A DNA stretch of 64,000 bases from Petrachloros mirabilis ULC683 (GCF_009939295.1 NZ_WVIC01000001.1:62001-126000); one strand, 5' to 3'. Positions 9,809 to 20,290 are shown, counted from the stretch's first letter. The notes: generated by a model not told the origin, from the sequence alone. A program made the numbers and translations.

Positions 9809-9987
9809 TCAGAATCCCATCCCAACTCCAATTCATCCACCACCGCACAAGCCTCTGCAAGTCCCCTGTCTTCTTGATGGAGTTTCCATTGCTCCAGCAG
9901 ACTTTCAATGAGCGCACTCCGATTGTCAACGTGAGTATCAACGTACTGAACTAATTCGTTCGGCAAAGAGATCGAGATCTTAGCCAT
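9763..9987 (-). CDS. RHH antitoxin paired with MazF
   Basis: 74 residues. The N-terminus MAKISISLPNELVQYVDTHVDNRSALIESLLEQW is a clear ribbon-helix-helix (strand, two helices) that dimerises and binds the operon promoter. The acidic C-terminal half (DELELGWDSEWQAL) would wrap the toxin. The gene precedes and overlaps the toxin gene, the normal antitoxin-first order. It is a CopG-type and not an AbrB-type MazE. Confidence 0.85.
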   Translation of the reverse strand: MAKISISLPNELVQYVDTHVDNRSALIESLLEQWKLHQEDRGLAEACAVVDELELGWDSEWQALAISDMEASGS

Positions 9988-10141
9988 GTCTTACCTATGG
10001 TCATACTAATAGTAGTATAAGCCCTTCTTTAAAGGGCATCAAGGGTAGCCTTTGGGGGCTAAAGTGCAATGGAACGCTCAGAGCCAGAGCATCAAAAGCC
10101 AAAGTTGCGATCGCACCTTACGCTCTTGAGCAGGGCATTGA

Positions 10142-11146
10142 TCATCCGCCAATTTGAGACATGGTGCGCGCGTAGCCCAAGCCTTGAGTTCCTGACTCAC
10201 GATTTTTGTAATTAATTTCAGGCTTTAGGGTGAGCAGGTGGTGAATGCGATCGCGCAGGTCTTGGGTAGCAACCCCTGCCCTCAGAGGGGTTTTCAAATC
10301 CACTTGTCCGATTTCGTTGAGCAGACAAGGGCGAAGCCAGCCATCTGCCGACAGCCGCATCCGATTGCAGCGATCGCAGAAACACTCAGACATTTGGCTA
10401 ATGAATCCCACTGTGCCCAAGGCACCCGGAATTTGAAACACATCCGCCGGGCCATTCCCCTTAACGCCCCCCTCAGCCAGACCCCAACGCTCACGGATTT
10501 GCTGGCGAATGCACTCAGAAGAGACCCAGCCCCGCTCACCAAACAAGACCTCATTACCAATGGGCATAAATTCAATGAATCTGACATGCCACCGCCGCTT
10601 TAGGGTTAATGCAGCTAGGTCTAGCACCTCGTGGTCATTCATGCCCGGAATCACAACCACATTCAGCTTCAAAGGGTCAAATCCCAATTCATAGGCATGC
10701 TGAATCCCCTGCCATACCTGCTGCCAGCGCGATTTTGCTGGATCTCGGGTCAAGGGCTGTCCCGCCAAGCGCGCAAAGGTATCTGGCACTAAAGAGTCCA
10801 GGCTGATATTGATCCGCCGTAAACCTGCATTGTATAGATCCTGACCCAGGGCCTTGAGATAAAACCCATTGGTGGTCATTGCCAGATCTATAACTTGAGG
10901 CAGGGCTGCCATCTGCCGCACGATCTCTACCACATCGGGACGGAGCAACGGCTCTCCCCCAGTAAGACGGAAGCGTGTAAATCCCTCAGGAATGAAAACT
11001 TCACGAACCAGGGTCAGTAACTCAGAACTCGATAGCAACTCAGCTCGCCGGAGAAAGTTCAGCTCCAGGTGCTCAGGCATACAATACTGACAGCGGAAAT
11101 TACATCGGTCTACCAAACTAATGCGGAGATAATCTACCTGGGTCAT
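10142..11146 (-). CDS. moaA: GTP 3',8-cyclase, molybdenum cofactor synthesis
   Basis: Radical SAM enzyme that, with MoaC, converts GTP to cyclic pyranopterin monophosphate. The SAM cluster motif CNFRCQYC is at residues 15-22 and the TGGEPLLR motif follows. The second, C-terminal 4Fe-4S cluster motif is [20 protein letters not shown]. The chain ends in GG, as MoaA requires. I start at the ATG at 11146 ([15 protein letters not shown]), which matches the family; the frame extends 32 residues further but those look non-coding. No other moa gene lies in the window. Confidence 0.95.
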   Translation of the reverse strand: MTQVDYLRISLVDRCNFRCQYCMPEHLELNFLRRAELLSSSELLTLVREVFIPEGFTRFRLTGGEPLLRPDVVEIVRQMAALPQVIDLAMTTNGFYLKALGQDLYNAGLRRINISLDSLVPDTFARLAGQPLTRDPAKSRWQQVWQGIQHAYELGFDPLKLNVVVIPGMNDHEVLDLAALTLKRRWHVRFIEFMPIGNEVLFGERGWVSSECIRQQIRERWGLAEGGVKGNGPADVFQIPGALGTVGFISQMSECFCDRCNRMRLSADGWLRPCLLNEIGQVDLKTPLRAGVATQDLRDRIHHLLTLKPEINYKNRESGTQGLGYARTMSQIGG

Positions 11147-11324
11147 GGTTGCCTCCCACCGGGTCGGGGCTGTGCATGAATGCTTTTGGCGCAAAACGTC
11201 TCTACGCGATTCCCATGGTTCTGAGAAAACCAGTGGAGCCAAAGAAAAAGCCGCGCCACATCAAGAATGCAGCGCAGCCTAGGCAAATTAGCCATGAGAC
11301 TTGAAAGGAGCGATGCCAGCAACC

Positions 11325-11636
<312 letters not shown>

Positions 11637-11941
11637 TCATTCACGGAAACGGCAGAATAAAATGTCCCAGACATACGCTATGGATGCCTCTGCTGCCAAA
11701 ACAGGCAACATTGGAACTCTATTCCTGATACTACGGGAAAAAACTGGGTTTAAAACAACCGACAGATAGAGATCGCAACGGGATTTGTAATCAAACACGC
11801 CCCAAAACTGCTGAATTACTTATACATATCCCAAAACTAATCACATTGATAAAAAACTCTCATTCGTGCTGGCTTAAATCCCTTATGTCCTAATCGATCA
11901 AGCTTGCTGGGGGTCCTTCTTCACGTTCCCCCACCCCTGAC

Positions 11942-12116
11942 CTACCGTGTACACACAAGTCTTGAAAAGACTCAACATCTTTGCACTCGCCCCCCTAACC
12001 CCCCAAATTTGGGGGGAAAGAGTCCCAGTTTTTGCCGATCTCCCCCCAAACTTGGGGGGTCGGGGGGGCTAATGTAGGGTGGAATGGGTTTATCCAGAGA
12101 TGTGTGTACACCGTAG
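11942..12116. repeat. 175-bp element with 16-bp terminal inverted repeats
   Basis: CTACCGTGTACACACA at 11942-11957 and its complement, with one mismatch, at 12101-12116 enclose a family R palindromic repeat. The arrangement looks like a miniature inverted-repeat element carrying, or invaded by, the inner repeat. Confidence 0.65.
11978..12080. repeat. GC-rich palindromic repeat (family R, copy 3)
   Basis: Ends TTTGCACTCGCCCCCC and GGGGGGGCTAATGTAGGG, with palindromes CCCCCCAAATTTGGGGGG and CCCCCCAAACTTGGGGGG. It is in the same subfamily as 56778-56878, which is its reverse complement with a few changes. Confidence 0.82.
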
Positions 12117-12417
12117 CCCCCTGACGCTGCTGCCCCTAACGCTGAAGTATCAGCTTCCATTCGCAAGGGTCTTCAATCTTGACCTGCGCCTAGACCTCCC
12201 AGAAATCCGTATAAATACTTACTGAATCCCGAGGGAGGGTTTGCCAAAATCTGGGCACGCTAGGGGCAGCTAGAGCAGATGGGCTGTGGCAGCCCCTGGC
12301 ACAAGCCATCCTTGTCGTCAATTTCACCGTTAGGCTAGAATAAATATTAAGTTTTGTTAAAAGTGTCTTGCCTTGAGTGCCACTTTAATACTAGGGCGCT
12401 TTGCGCCGAGGTGACCT

Positions 12418-13026
12418 ATGACTTTTCCGATTCATTCTGTGCACACCGAGGGAGTGCCAACTGGGCAAGTGCACATTGCCCCAGCCACACCTGAGCAGTT
12501 GGCTGCACAGTTTTTTCAGCAGTCTGCCGGTCACTGGCGGTCTGAGCGGCGGTACTACACCCTCCAAAGCGGTGAGGTTCAAGAGGTGGTCAGTTTGCTG
12601 ACTGTGGACTATTTACGCCCAGGCTGTCCAGAGTTGGTGGCTTTGGCTCAGCGTCATGGCTTAGACGACGCCCAGGTATTTGTTTGCGGGGCTCGTGCCA
12701 CCTGGAGCAGTCACGATCAAACGTCGCAGTCGAGGCTCTCCAGGGGATCTACAGTATTTGGCGTCCGGGGGAGTATGTTGTTCCGAGATCGCGGCTTTGC
12801 CACTCCCAAGCCCGTAACTGCCGACTATTTTTTTCGCGATGCTAAAACCCTGTGCCTGCGTACTGAGTATAACGACTCCAGCTTTGAAGAAGAACTGAAG
12901 CTGATTGGTACGGCCTATCGCACCCGACAAACGATCATTTCCCGAGCTGGCGCAGAAATGATGATTGGTCAATATTTAGAGACTCGTTTAGACGAATCTG
13001 CCCTAGGCAGCGAATCGGGACGGTAA
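12418..13026 (+). CDS. cpcS: CpcS/CpeS-family phycobiliprotein lyase
   Basis: Lyases of this family attach phycocyanobilin (or related bilins) to Cys84-equivalents of phycobiliprotein subunits. The beta-barrel start FFQQSAGHWRSERRYYTLQSGEVQEVVS is characteristic. It is followed by VRGSMLFRDRGFATPKPVTADYFF and a C-terminal RTRQTIISRAGAEMMIGQYLETRL. 202 residues, normal length. A GAGGTGA ribosome-binding site precedes the ATG. It implies the organism builds phycobilisomes. CpcS, CpcU and CpeS cannot be told apart with certainty here. Confidence 0.88.
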   Translation: MTFPIHSVHTEGVPTGQVHIAPATPEQLAAQFFQQSAGHWRSERRYYTLQSGEVQEVVSLLTVDYLRPGCPELVALAQRHGLDDAQVFVCGARATWSSHDQTSQSRLSRGSTVFGVRGSMLFRDRGFATPKPVTADYFFRDAKTLCLRTEYNDSSFEEELKLIGTAYRTRQTIISRAGAEMMIGQYLETRLDESALGSESGR

Positions 13027-13032
13027 TGGGAT

Positions 13033-13103
13033 AGCGGTTTACAGATCAGCGGTTTACAGATCAATGGAGTCCATGGGGTGCAGGGGGCAGTGCCCCCCAC
13101 CCC
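13033..13103 (+). repeat. 15-bp tandem duplication and GC-rich hairpin after cpcS
   Basis: AGCGGTTTACAGATC occurs twice in tandem at 13033-13062. It is followed by a strong hairpin at 13075-13103 (GGGGTG..GGGGGC with GCCCCCCACCCC). The hairpin has no T-run. Confidence 0.6.
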
Positions 13104-13249
13104 GTACCTCACTCCGGTGAGAACTGCTATCTCCCCAACGAACTGCATAAGGCTAAATAACGAGTCAACTGCTTCTCAGAGACAGGGTGCGTTAAGATCG
13201 AGGTCGGCAAGCCTACTCGTCCGCCCTTTGCAGCCCTGTTTTGGAAAAC

Positions 13250-14239
13250 ATGAGCGACCTCGCAACCCAGCTAACCACTCTCCAACAATCAGCCCCGCAA
13301 ACCATTGCGACGGTTGACTCTTTGGAGGGGCTAGAGCAGCTCCGGGTGAAATTTTTAGGCAAGAAAGGTGAGCTTTCTCAAATTCTCAAAGGGATGGGGA
13401 AGCTGGATGCATCTGAGCGACCCCGACTTGGAGCACTGGCCAATGAAGTTAAAGACGCGGTTCAGTTGGCAATTGAGGAGACGCGATCGCGCCTGCTAGC
13501 CGCCGAAATTGCCGCCCAACTAACTGCTGAAACCCTGGATGTCACCATGCCGGGGGTCTATACCCCCCAGGGTGGCATCCATCCTCTGAACAGCACCTTA
13601 GATCAAGTGTTGGATATTTTTGTGGGGTTGGGGTATACCGTAGCGCGCGGCCCTGAAATGGAAACCGATTACTACAACTTTGAAGCCCTCAATACCCCAG
13701 CCGATCACCCCGCCCGGGACATGCAGGACACCTTTTATCTCAGTGATGGCAACCTCTTGCGCACTCACACCTCTTCAGTGCAAATTCGCTACCTAGAAAA
13801 CCACCAACCTCCGGTGCGCATCATTGCCCCAGGGCGATGCTATCGCCGCGACACCGAAGATGCCACCCATGGAGCGGTATTCCATCAAATTGAAATCTTG
13901 GCGGTGGATCAAGGATTAACCTTTACCGATCTCAAAGGGACGATTCAAGCCTTTTTGGCACAGATCTTTGGAGATGTACCGATCCGGTTTCGAGCTAGCT
14001 ATTTCCCCTTCACCGAGCCCTCTGCCGAGGTGGATGTGCAGTGGAGAGGCCGCTGGCTAGAGGTGCTCGGATGCGGCATGGTCGATCCCAATGTGCTCAA
14101 AGGGGTGGGCTATGACCCCGAAGTCTATACTGGATTTGCGGCTGGCTTTGGTCTTGAGCGCTTTGCCATGGTGCTGCATCAAATTGATGATATTCGCCGT
14201 CTGTTTACCAGCGACCTCCGGTTTTTACGGCAGTTTTAG
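13250..14239 (+). CDS. pheS: Phenylalanyl-tRNA synthetase alpha subunit
   Basis: Catalytic subunit of the alpha2-beta2 enzyme charging tRNA-Phe. An N-terminal coiled coil (residues 1-90) is followed by the class II core with motif 2 ([20 protein letters not shown]) and motif 3 ([14 protein letters not shown]), plus the FTEPSAEVD element. About 329 residues, normal. The ATG at 13250 (MSDLATQ) is preferred to the TTG three codons earlier. sipA follows 11 bases after the stop and is probably co-transcribed. pheT is not in the window, as is common in cyanobacteria where pheS and pheT are unlinked. Confidence 0.97.
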   Translation: MSDLATQLTTLQQSAPQTIATVDSLEGLEQLRVKFLGKKGELSQILKGMGKLDASERPRLGALANEVKDAVQLAIEETRSRLLAAEIAAQLTAETLDVTMPGVYTPQGGIHPLNSTLDQVLDIFVGLGYTVARGPEMETDYYNFEALNTPADHPARDMQDTFYLSDGNLLRTHTSSVQIRYLENHQPPVRIIAPGRCYRRDTEDATHGAVFHQIEILAVDQGLTFTDLKGTIQAFLAQIFGDVPIRFRASYFPFTEPSAEVDVQWRGRWLEVLGCGMVDPNVLKGVGYDPEVYTGFAAGFGLERFAMVLHQIDDIRRLFTSDLRFLRQF

Positions 14240-14250
14240 AGCCTCTGAAC

Positions 14251-14526
14251 ATGTCATCTCAACCCTCTGCTGAATCTTTGAGTGAGCCGTCCTTTGAGGC
14301 AGGGGATCGCGTGCGCATCGTGGCCTTGCCCCCCTATGTCAAAACCGCTGAACCCATGCCAATGTTACGGCCTGCCTCGGTGATTCGGGTAGGAGAAGAA
14401 GGTACCATTTTGAGCTATGAACCGGGAAACCATTGGAGCGTCCGCTTCGAAAGGGGAGCCTATCTTCTTGAGGGTCAATATTTAGAGTGGGTCGAAGCAC
14501 TACCACCCGATCATTCCTTGGCATAA
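14251..14526 (+). CDS. sipA: SipA-family regulator (NblS-interacting protein, DUF3148)
   Basis: 91 residues. After a short Ser-rich tail the protein reads EAGDRVRIVALPPYVKTAEPMPMLRPASVIRVGEEGTILSYEPGNHWSVRFERGAYLLEGQYLE. This is the signature of the small SH3-like SipA family. In Synechococcus, SipA binds and stimulates the histidine kinase NblS, which controls high-light and nutrient-stress responses including phycobilisome degradation. Its co-transcription with pheS would link expression to growth. Family assignment is firm; the regulatory role is by homology. Confidence 0.88.
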   Translation: MSSQPSAESLSEPSFEAGDRVRIVALPPYVKTAEPMPMLRPASVIRVGEEGTILSYEPGNHWSVRFERGAYLLEGQYLEWVEALPPDHSLA

Positions 14527-14587
14527 CCTTCGCCCCGAGCGTGCCATCCAGCCTGCCGTAACCCAGCAAATTTAATGTGACAGACCC

Positions 14588-15877
14588 TTAGCCCAGGGAT
14601 GCCAAGGCAGATTCAGTCCCGACTAGGGAACGGATTGGACATTGGAGCCAGCGCTGCGCCGTCTGATAGAGTTCGGTAGGAGTTGTCGCCATGACTTGGG
14701 CTTGGAAGGCCGCATCATAGGCCAAACCTAACCCCAGGCACTCATACCACCCTGCTAGGTGCGCCAGTTGAACATTGGTCTGCTTGCCTAGGGCATATTG
14801 ACCGAGTAGCTTGCGTTTGGCGCGATCGCTCACCTCTGTGCTGAGGGGCTGTTGCCAGAGCTGGGCAATTTCAGCTTCGAGTAAAGAGAGGGCTAGTTTG
14901 GCTTGATGGGGGGCAGTGGCTAAATGCACGACCCAATGGGAGGGATCTAGGCGGGTGGGATAAAAGCCAGAGATTTCGTAGGCCAATCCTCGTTTTTCAC
15001 GGAGCTCTGTGCTCAGGCGACTGGAAAACCCATTGGACAGATAGGTATGCAGAATCTTTAAGGGCACGTAGTCAGGCTCATGGACGGCGGCAGCCAAGTG
15101 ACCGAGCATGAGGGTGACTTGGTTGCTAGAAAGGAGGGTGGTTTGAGGTGAGTTTGAGGCGGGTGCTAAGGCAAAATTAGGCAGGGTCGGCTGGGGACTG
15201 GGGCGGGACCAATCCCCAAAATACTGTTCAACCCAATCCAGGATGGTGGTGGGGTTCACCCGTCCGGCAATGCTGATGACCACTTGATCGGGACGAAAAT
15301 AGGTGTCGTGAGCCTGTTGCAAGTCGGCAGTCGTGATCTGCTCTAAGCAAGCAGCATTATTGGGGGTGGCATGGGCGTAGGGATGGTTGGGGTAAAGTGC
15401 CTGCCGGAGATTTTGCATCGCCACCATAAAAGGCTGTTCCTGGCGTGTCTGAATGTCTTGGATCAGGAGCTGCTGCGATCGCACCACTTGGTTTTCTAGA
15501 AAAGTCGGTGACCTGAGCACCTGAGCGGCCAAAGCTAGGATTGTCTCAAACTCTGAGGCAACGGTTTTCAAGCTCAAGACCCAATAGTCGGGAGCAGCCT
15601 GAACGCTAAGCCCTGCCCCTGCGCGTTCAATTTGATCGGCCATGACCCAGGGCAAGTGGGCGGCAGACCCCTGGGTGAGAGTGGCCGCCAACAAATGAGC
15701 CAGTCCTGCTGTCGTCTGGGTTTCTGTGAGACTCCCGCCGCGCACAAACAGCCGTGCCGCAATGATATTGGCAACCGGATTCTCAGTGACAATCACTGTC
15801 AGACCGTTGGCAAGTATCCAGCGCTGAGAGGTCATTGCCCGCACTGGCATCACCGATGGCGGATCCTTTACACCCAT
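14588..15877 (-). CDS. M16-family peptidase-like subunit, catalytically inactive
   Basis: 429 residues with two M16-type alpha/beta domains, the first from about residue 18 (RWILANGLTVIVTENP). Where active enzymes have HxxEH, this one has HLLAA at 61-65, so the zinc site is lost. Inactive M16 chains pair with an active one to form the closed peptidase chamber. Here the active partner is encoded directly upstream with a 10-base overlap. Likely a soluble heterodimer degrading small peptides or signal/transit-type peptides; the substrate is unknown. Confidence 0.88.
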   Translation of the reverse strand: MGVKDPPSVMPVRAMTSQRWILANGLTVIVTENPVANIIAARLFVRGGSLTETQTTAGLAHLLAATLTQGSAAHLPWVMADQIERAGAGLSVQAAPDYWVLSLKTVASEFETILALAAQVLRSPTFLENQVVRSQQLLIQDIQTRQEQPFMVAMQNLRQALYPNHPYAHATPNNAACLEQITTADLQQAHDTYFRPDQVVISIAGRVNPTTILDWVEQYFGDWSRPSPQPTLPNFALAPASNSPQTTLLSSNQVTLMLGHLAAAVHEPDYVPLKILHTYLSNGFSSRLSTELREKRGLAYEISGFYPTRLDPSHWVVHLATAPHQAKLALSLLEAEIAQLWQQPLSTEVSDRAKRKLLGQYALGKQTNVQLAHLAGWYECLGLGLAYDAAFQAQVMATTPTELYQTAQRWLQCPIRSLVGTESALASLG

Positions 15878-17214
15878 AGACCAGAAGCAGCCTCATCAGG
15901 CTCTAGGGTCGCCAGGGTACAACGTCGAGGGGTTAGATACTGTTGAGCCAACCGCTGCACATCAGCAGGGGTCATTTTTTGAATCACCGTCGCATAGGTC
16001 AGCGCCCGGTGCAACTGATTGCAGACGCCGTAGTAGCCATAGATTCCGGCCAATTGACTCGGGGTTTCGGTAGAAAAGATAAAGTCGTGACAGAGAAGCC
16101 GCTGGCAGCGTTGGAGATCTTCTTCCTGAATTAGGGTGCTCTGAAGCTCAGCAATGGTTTCATTAATCACACCCTTGACCGCAGCCATGTTAGGGGCGGG
16201 TAGCCACGCTGAGATGGTGAAGATGCCTCCCTGATGCTGCGCTGTAAAACTGCTGTCAATACTGTAGATCCACTGCCGTTGATCGCAAAGCTCCTGGACG
16301 AGGCGAGCCCTGCGTCCTCCGGTGAGCAGGGTGGCTAGCACATCTAGTCCATATCCATCTTCTAGTTCGTCCAGGCTCGGTCCTAGCCAAGCCATCATCA
16401 GGCGTGCTTGCTCAATACCCGGCAGACGCAGCATACAATGTGATCGAGCCGATTCTGCCAGAGGGGTCTTGATCGGACGTGGCCGCAGCGACGGGAAACA
16501 TGACCCACGGTGCAAAGCTTGAAAGTGTTTCGAGGCTAAATCGATGGCGCGATCGCGGCTGACATCTCCAACCACCACCAAGGTCATGTTATTGGGTTGG
16601 TAGTACATTTGATGAAACAGCCGCAACTCAGATGCCGATCGCTGCTGCACCTGCTCAGGGCTTCCTAGCACAGGTCGTCCGTAGGGGTGAGCCCCATAGA
16701 TACCCCGCAGCAAAGCATGGTAAACCTGCCAATCAGGATTCGCCTGCATCTGAGCAATTTCCGCCAAAATGACCTGCCGTTCCGCCTCAAACTCTGTGAT
16801 AGGAATAGCAGCATTCAGCAATAGGTCTGCCAAATAGGGCAAAGTCTGAGCCAGGTCAGTTGCCGCCGTAATCATAAAATAGTGGGCATGATCGTGGCTG
16901 GTAACCGCATTGGTAACCCCACCCTGCCCCTCAATCATCCAATCAAACATCCCAGGAGCCAGGGTCGGCGTGCCCTTAAAAATCATATGCTCTAAAAAGT
17001 GAGCCGATCCGGGCCAGGAATGGGGTTCAGCACAAACCCCCGCATGAACCCACACATCTACCACCGTCACCGGCGTGGCGGTGACCTGTTGATGAATCAG
17101 GGTCAGGCCACTGTCCAGTTGGACAGCCTGAACCAAATTAGAATCTTGATTAAAATCTTGGGATGACCCTTGAGGGCAGTCTTGGGTCGTCCAGGAAGGC
17201 ATAACCTTAGGCAT
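15868..17214 (-). CDS. M16-family zinc peptidase, active subunit
   Basis: 448 residues. The inverted zinc motif HFLEH occupies 72-76 (H72 and H76 ligands, E75 catalytic), within WPGSAHFLEHMIFKGT. The downstream EAERQVILAEIAQM segment supplies the third ligand Glu. Two M16 domains, normal length for the bacterial PqqL/processing-peptidase-like group. Its last codons overlap the start of the inactive partner, so the subunits are made together. The first 35 residues are polar and show no signal peptide, indicating a cytoplasmic enzyme. Confidence 0.92.
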   Translation of the reverse strand: MPKVMPSWTTQDCPQGSSQDFNQDSNLVQAVQLDSGLTLIHQQVTATPVTVVDVWVHAGVCAEPHSWPGSAHFLEHMIFKGTPTLAPGMFDWMIEGQGGVTNAVTSHDHAHYFMITAATDLAQTLPYLADLLLNAAIPITEFEAERQVILAEIAQMQANPDWQVYHALLRGIYGAHPYGRPVLGSPEQVQQRSASELRLFHQMYYQPNNMTLVVVGDVSRDRAIDLASKHFQALHRGSCFPSLRPRPIKTPLAESARSHCMLRLPGIEQARLMMAWLGPSLDELEDGYGLDVLATLLTGGRRARLVQELCDQRQWIYSIDSSFTAQHQGGIFTISAWLPAPNMAAVKGVINETIAELQSTLIQEEDLQRCQRLLCHDFIFSTETPSQLAGIYGYYGVCNQLHRALTYATVIQKMTPADVQRLAQQYLTPRRCTLATLEPDEAASGLWV

Positions 17215-17381
17215 GTCACGTCAGATGGACAGGGAACCCAACGCCTCACACCAGACCTAGAGTTTCATGGCTCTGAAGTCTTCAACTGGCATGATTTGTC
17301 AACTCTCTAGCAGTGTATCATTGACAACAATCCGAACCCAATTTGTGACAGGATGAGAACTGTTGAGGACGCCCGCGTACC

Positions 17382-18314
17382 ATGTCTGCTCCGACCCTTG
17401 TCACTGTCAAAGTGCCTGCCACCACTGCCAACCTTGGGCCTGGTTTTGACTGTTTGGGAGCCGCGCTCAATTGCCATAATCTGTTTCAGTTTCAGCGCCT
17501 CGACCCTTCAGAGGCGCACTTCACCATTCAAGTCACTGGGGCAGAGGCAGAGCGGGTGAGTACCAATGCCTCAAACCTAGCCTACCGTGCCTTTGTGCAC
17601 TATTTTCAACATCTAGGGCAATCCTCGCCCAGGGTAGCGCTTCAGATCCACCTGGGGGTACCTCTCGCCCGGGGTCTGGGCAGCTCCGCGACCGCCATTG
17701 TGGGGGGGCTTTTAGGAGCCAATGCCCTGGCGGGGTCACCCCTAAACCAAGCTCAAATTCTGGATCTAGCCATTGCCCTTGAAGGGCATCCTGACAATGT
17801 GGCTCCTGCCCTGCTAGGGGGATGCTATCTCGCCGCTCAAGGGGCTGAGCAAGGCTGGACACTCTGTCCCATTCATTGGCCAGAGTCGATTGTACCCGTG
17901 GTTGCAATTCCAGATTTTGAACTCTCGACCCATTCGGCTCGGGCTGTTTTGCCATCCCAGTGCGACTATGAGGCTGCCATTTTCAATGCGGCTCACCTGG
18001 GTGTTTTAATTAAAGCCTTAGAGTCTGGCAATGCCAACTGGTTAGCAATGGCACTGGATGATCGACTCCATCAGCCCTACCGCCAAACCCTGATCCCCAG
18101 CTATGCCGCAGTCCGCCAAGCGGCTCTGGAGGCAGGTGCGTACGGGATGGTCATCAGCGGAGCAGGGCCATCTCTGTTGGCGCTGTGTGGGATAGAGCAG
18201 GCCGCACAGGTAGCAACCCAAATGGGGATCACCTGGAAACAAGCCGGAGTTCAAGCACAGGTTCAAGCCCTTGCCCTTGATCTCAAAGGCGCAGAAGTGA
18301 CCCTTGAGGCTTGA
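17382..18314 (+). CDS. thrB: Homoserine kinase
   Basis: GHMP-family kinase phosphorylating homoserine in threonine synthesis. The N-terminus VKVPATTANLGPGFDCLGAAL and the ATP-binding loop PLARGLGSSATAIVGGLLGAN are diagnostic, and the C-terminal motif GAYGMVISGAGPSLLAL is present. 310 residues, normal. Divergent from the M16 operon and convergent with the carotenoid oxygenase gene (8 bases between stops). No other threonine gene nearby. Confidence 0.96.
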   Translation: MSAPTLVTVKVPATTANLGPGFDCLGAALNCHNLFQFQRLDPSEAHFTIQVTGAEAERVSTNASNLAYRAFVHYFQHLGQSSPRVALQIHLGVPLARGLGSSATAIVGGLLGANALAGSPLNQAQILDLAIALEGHPDNVAPALLGGCYLAAQGAEQGWTLCPIHWPESIVPVVAIPDFELSTHSARAVLPSQCDYEAAIFNAAHLGVLIKALESGNANWLAMALDDRLHQPYRQTLIPSYAAVRQAALEAGAYGMVISGAGPSLLALCGIEQAAQVATQMGITWKQAGVQAQVQALALDLKGAEVTLEA

Positions 18315-18321
18315 GGCTTTA

Positions 18322-19776
18322 TCACTGGGCTTGCCAGCGTCCGTGGAACCCAAAGGGAATCACCTCAGGCAATGCCAGGACACAAATGGCCTCTGGCTCT
18401 AAAGGATGAGCGCGAAACACCTGAACCGTACTTTGGTGTTGCTGGCTGTCATAGACGACCGTTGCGATCCAGCCCCGGCTGGGCTCTACGGGGTCAGGCA
18501 CGTAAACAGGCTCCATGGGATAGCAGCCCTCGGGGAAGACCACCGAAGTCACCGCTTGGGTGCAATTGTCCAGACAGCCAATGGCATTAAAAAATTCCTC
18601 GGTGGGCGCATCTGGTGATGACTGGGTGCTGAAGTAAAGAAACTGATGGGGCTGCCCCTGCTCCTGGGGGGCTACGCTGGGAAAATCACAGTCACAGTGC
18701 CACAGAGGATGTTGGTGGGTCAATTGCCGGGTTTTTACGTCTAAATGCAACCGCCATAGTGTTCCGGGAGCCAGCGTCTGGGGTTGCCCCGTGACTACTT
18801 CCTGCAACCACTGATTGGTTTGAAAATCCTGATAGCGCACTAAGTCTACGATCAGGGCACCGGATTCCGTGACGTAGCTGTTGCCAATATGCCACTGAAA
18901 CCAGGGTTCAACTTCAAAGCGAGCTATCTCAGTCAGGGTGGCTCGCTCTACCACAATCACCTGGGTGCCAAACTGGGGCTGCCACTGGAGGGCATCACTA
19001 AATCCCTTTAGACCTAACAAAACAGGCAGCAGTTGGAGGTGAACGGGCGGCACTAAAAATACGAGATAGGGCCCTGCTAAGCCAAAGTCATGAATTAAGG
19101 GCGCATGCGCTAGGGGAATTTTAGCTTGATGTTGGATCTGCCCCGAGGGAGCGCAACCATAGAGCTGAAGACTGGGCTGAGGGCCGTAGCGTACCCCAAA
19201 GTTATAGATCTCACCCGTTTCGGGATCGATTTTAGGATGCGCCGAGAAGGTCATGCCTTCCTGAAGACTGCCTAGGTCGTCTAAGCCTTGGGTGGCGAGG
19301 GTCTCCAAGTCGAGGGCATGGGGAAATCCGCCTTCCCAGAGTGCCAATAGTCGGTCGGGAAGCACCAAGACAGAGGTGTTGGCAGTATTTTTGGTATGAG
19401 TTCCCCAGCGCTTCCACATCGGGCCGCTGGCCTGCTGTCCATAGCCTGCATACAAAAAGCGGTCGGCTTGGTTTTCGGCTTGCCAACCCTGGGTTTGGAC
19501 GTAGCGGTAAAGCCCTGTGGCTCCTGTATCCTTGAAGTGAACCGCAAGAATGCCTCCGTCTCCGTCAAACCAATGCGCCACCCGTTGCCCCTGACGCTCC
19601 AGCAGACCGGGACCATTTCGGTAAAGGCTACCCCTTAAGCTGGCCGGAATGGCTCCAGACAAAACCGGTAAAGGGGTGGGGCCAAACTCTACCGCTGGAT
19701 GTGCGATCGCACCCGCCCAGTTTGGCAACCTCGGATTTCTGCCTTTAGGAGGATCTACTGTGACTTCAAATTGCAT
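18322..19776 (-). CDS. Carotenoid cleavage oxygenase (RPE65/CCD family)
   Basis: 484 residues. The seven-bladed propeller family is recognised by its four iron-binding His residues, at H180 (FSAHPK), H229 (LIHDFGL), H296 (WHIGNSY) and H478 (GFHGRW). The N-terminal GSLYRNGPG and WFDGDGG motifs are also present. These enzymes cleave carotenoids or apocarotenoids with O2 to aldehydes and ketones. Substrate and cleavage position are not predictable from these residues. A hydrophobic patch (about 234-260) could dip into membranes to draw substrate. Likely products include retinal-like or apocarotenal signals. Not linked to the crt operon in this window. Confidence 0.93.
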   Translation of the reverse strand: MQFEVTVDPPKGRNPRLPNWAGAIAHPAVEFGPTPLPVLSGAIPASLRGSLYRNGPGLLERQGQRVAHWFDGDGGILAVHFKDTGATGLYRYVQTQGWQAENQADRFLYAGYGQQASGPMWKRWGTHTKNTANTSVLVLPDRLLALWEGGFPHALDLETLATQGLDDLGSLQEGMTFSAHPKIDPETGEIYNFGVRYGPQPSLQLYGCAPSGQIQHQAKIPLAHAPLIHDFGLAGPYLVFLVPPVHLQLLPVLLGLKGFSDALQWQPQFGTQVIVVERATLTEIARFEVEPWFQWHIGNSYVTESGALIVDLVRYQDFQTNQWLQEVVTGQPQTLAPGTLWRLHLDVKTRQLTHQHPLWHCDCDFPSVAPQEQGQPHQFLYFSTQSSPDAPTEEFFNAIGCLDNCTQAVTSVVFPEGCYPMEPVYVPDPVEPSRGWIATVVYDSQQHQSTVQVFRAHPLEPEAICVLALPEVIPFGFHGRWQAQ

Positions 19777-20019
19777 AAACTCAGCGTCATCTCTAGCATC
19801 ATCTATCAGTCTAGCGGGGCGCTAGAGTTCGCCTCCCTCCACCCAGGCTGTTGGTTGTGTCGCCACTGTATCTAGCTTCTTTTCCCGTCAGACTAAAACC
19901 CTATTCAGACCGCATTGATCAGCAACAAAACAGCACGACAGATTTGCTTTTGGTGTGATAGTATACATTGCTGATGTATCTCAAAATACAAACATTACTT
20001 TTGGTGGGAAGATAACTCA

Positions 20020-20214
20020 ATGAAATTGTCCAAATTAACGGGTTTACTTTTAGTCATGGGGCTATTGGTGCCCCTGGCTGCCTGCGACAGTGCTTCCGAA
20101 GAGCCAGTCATCGAAGAACCAGCGATCGAAGAACCAGCACCTGAAACCGAGCCTGAACCGGCTCCCGAGGGCACAACTCCACCTGACGCTCCTGCTGAAG
20201 GAACCACAAACTAA
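20020..20214 (+). CDS. Small lipoprotein with acidic Pro/Glu tail, 64 aa
   Basis: The signal peptide (KLSKLTGLLLVMGLLVPLAAC) ends in a good lipobox, LAAC, with Cys at 22. The mature part is a short EEPxIEEPxPE low-complexity tail that probably acts as a spacer on the membrane surface. Function unknown. An intrinsic terminator follows at 20291. Confidence 0.75.
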   Translation: MKLSKLTGLLLVMGLLVPLAACDSASEEPVIEEPAIEEPAPETEPEPAPEGTTPPDAPAEGTTN

Positions 20215-20290
20215 CGCCTTTGCCCAACCTGCCATTCAAAATAGTGCAGGTCTTCCAAATAAAGCAGCCATTGCACCCTGTGCAGCCATT

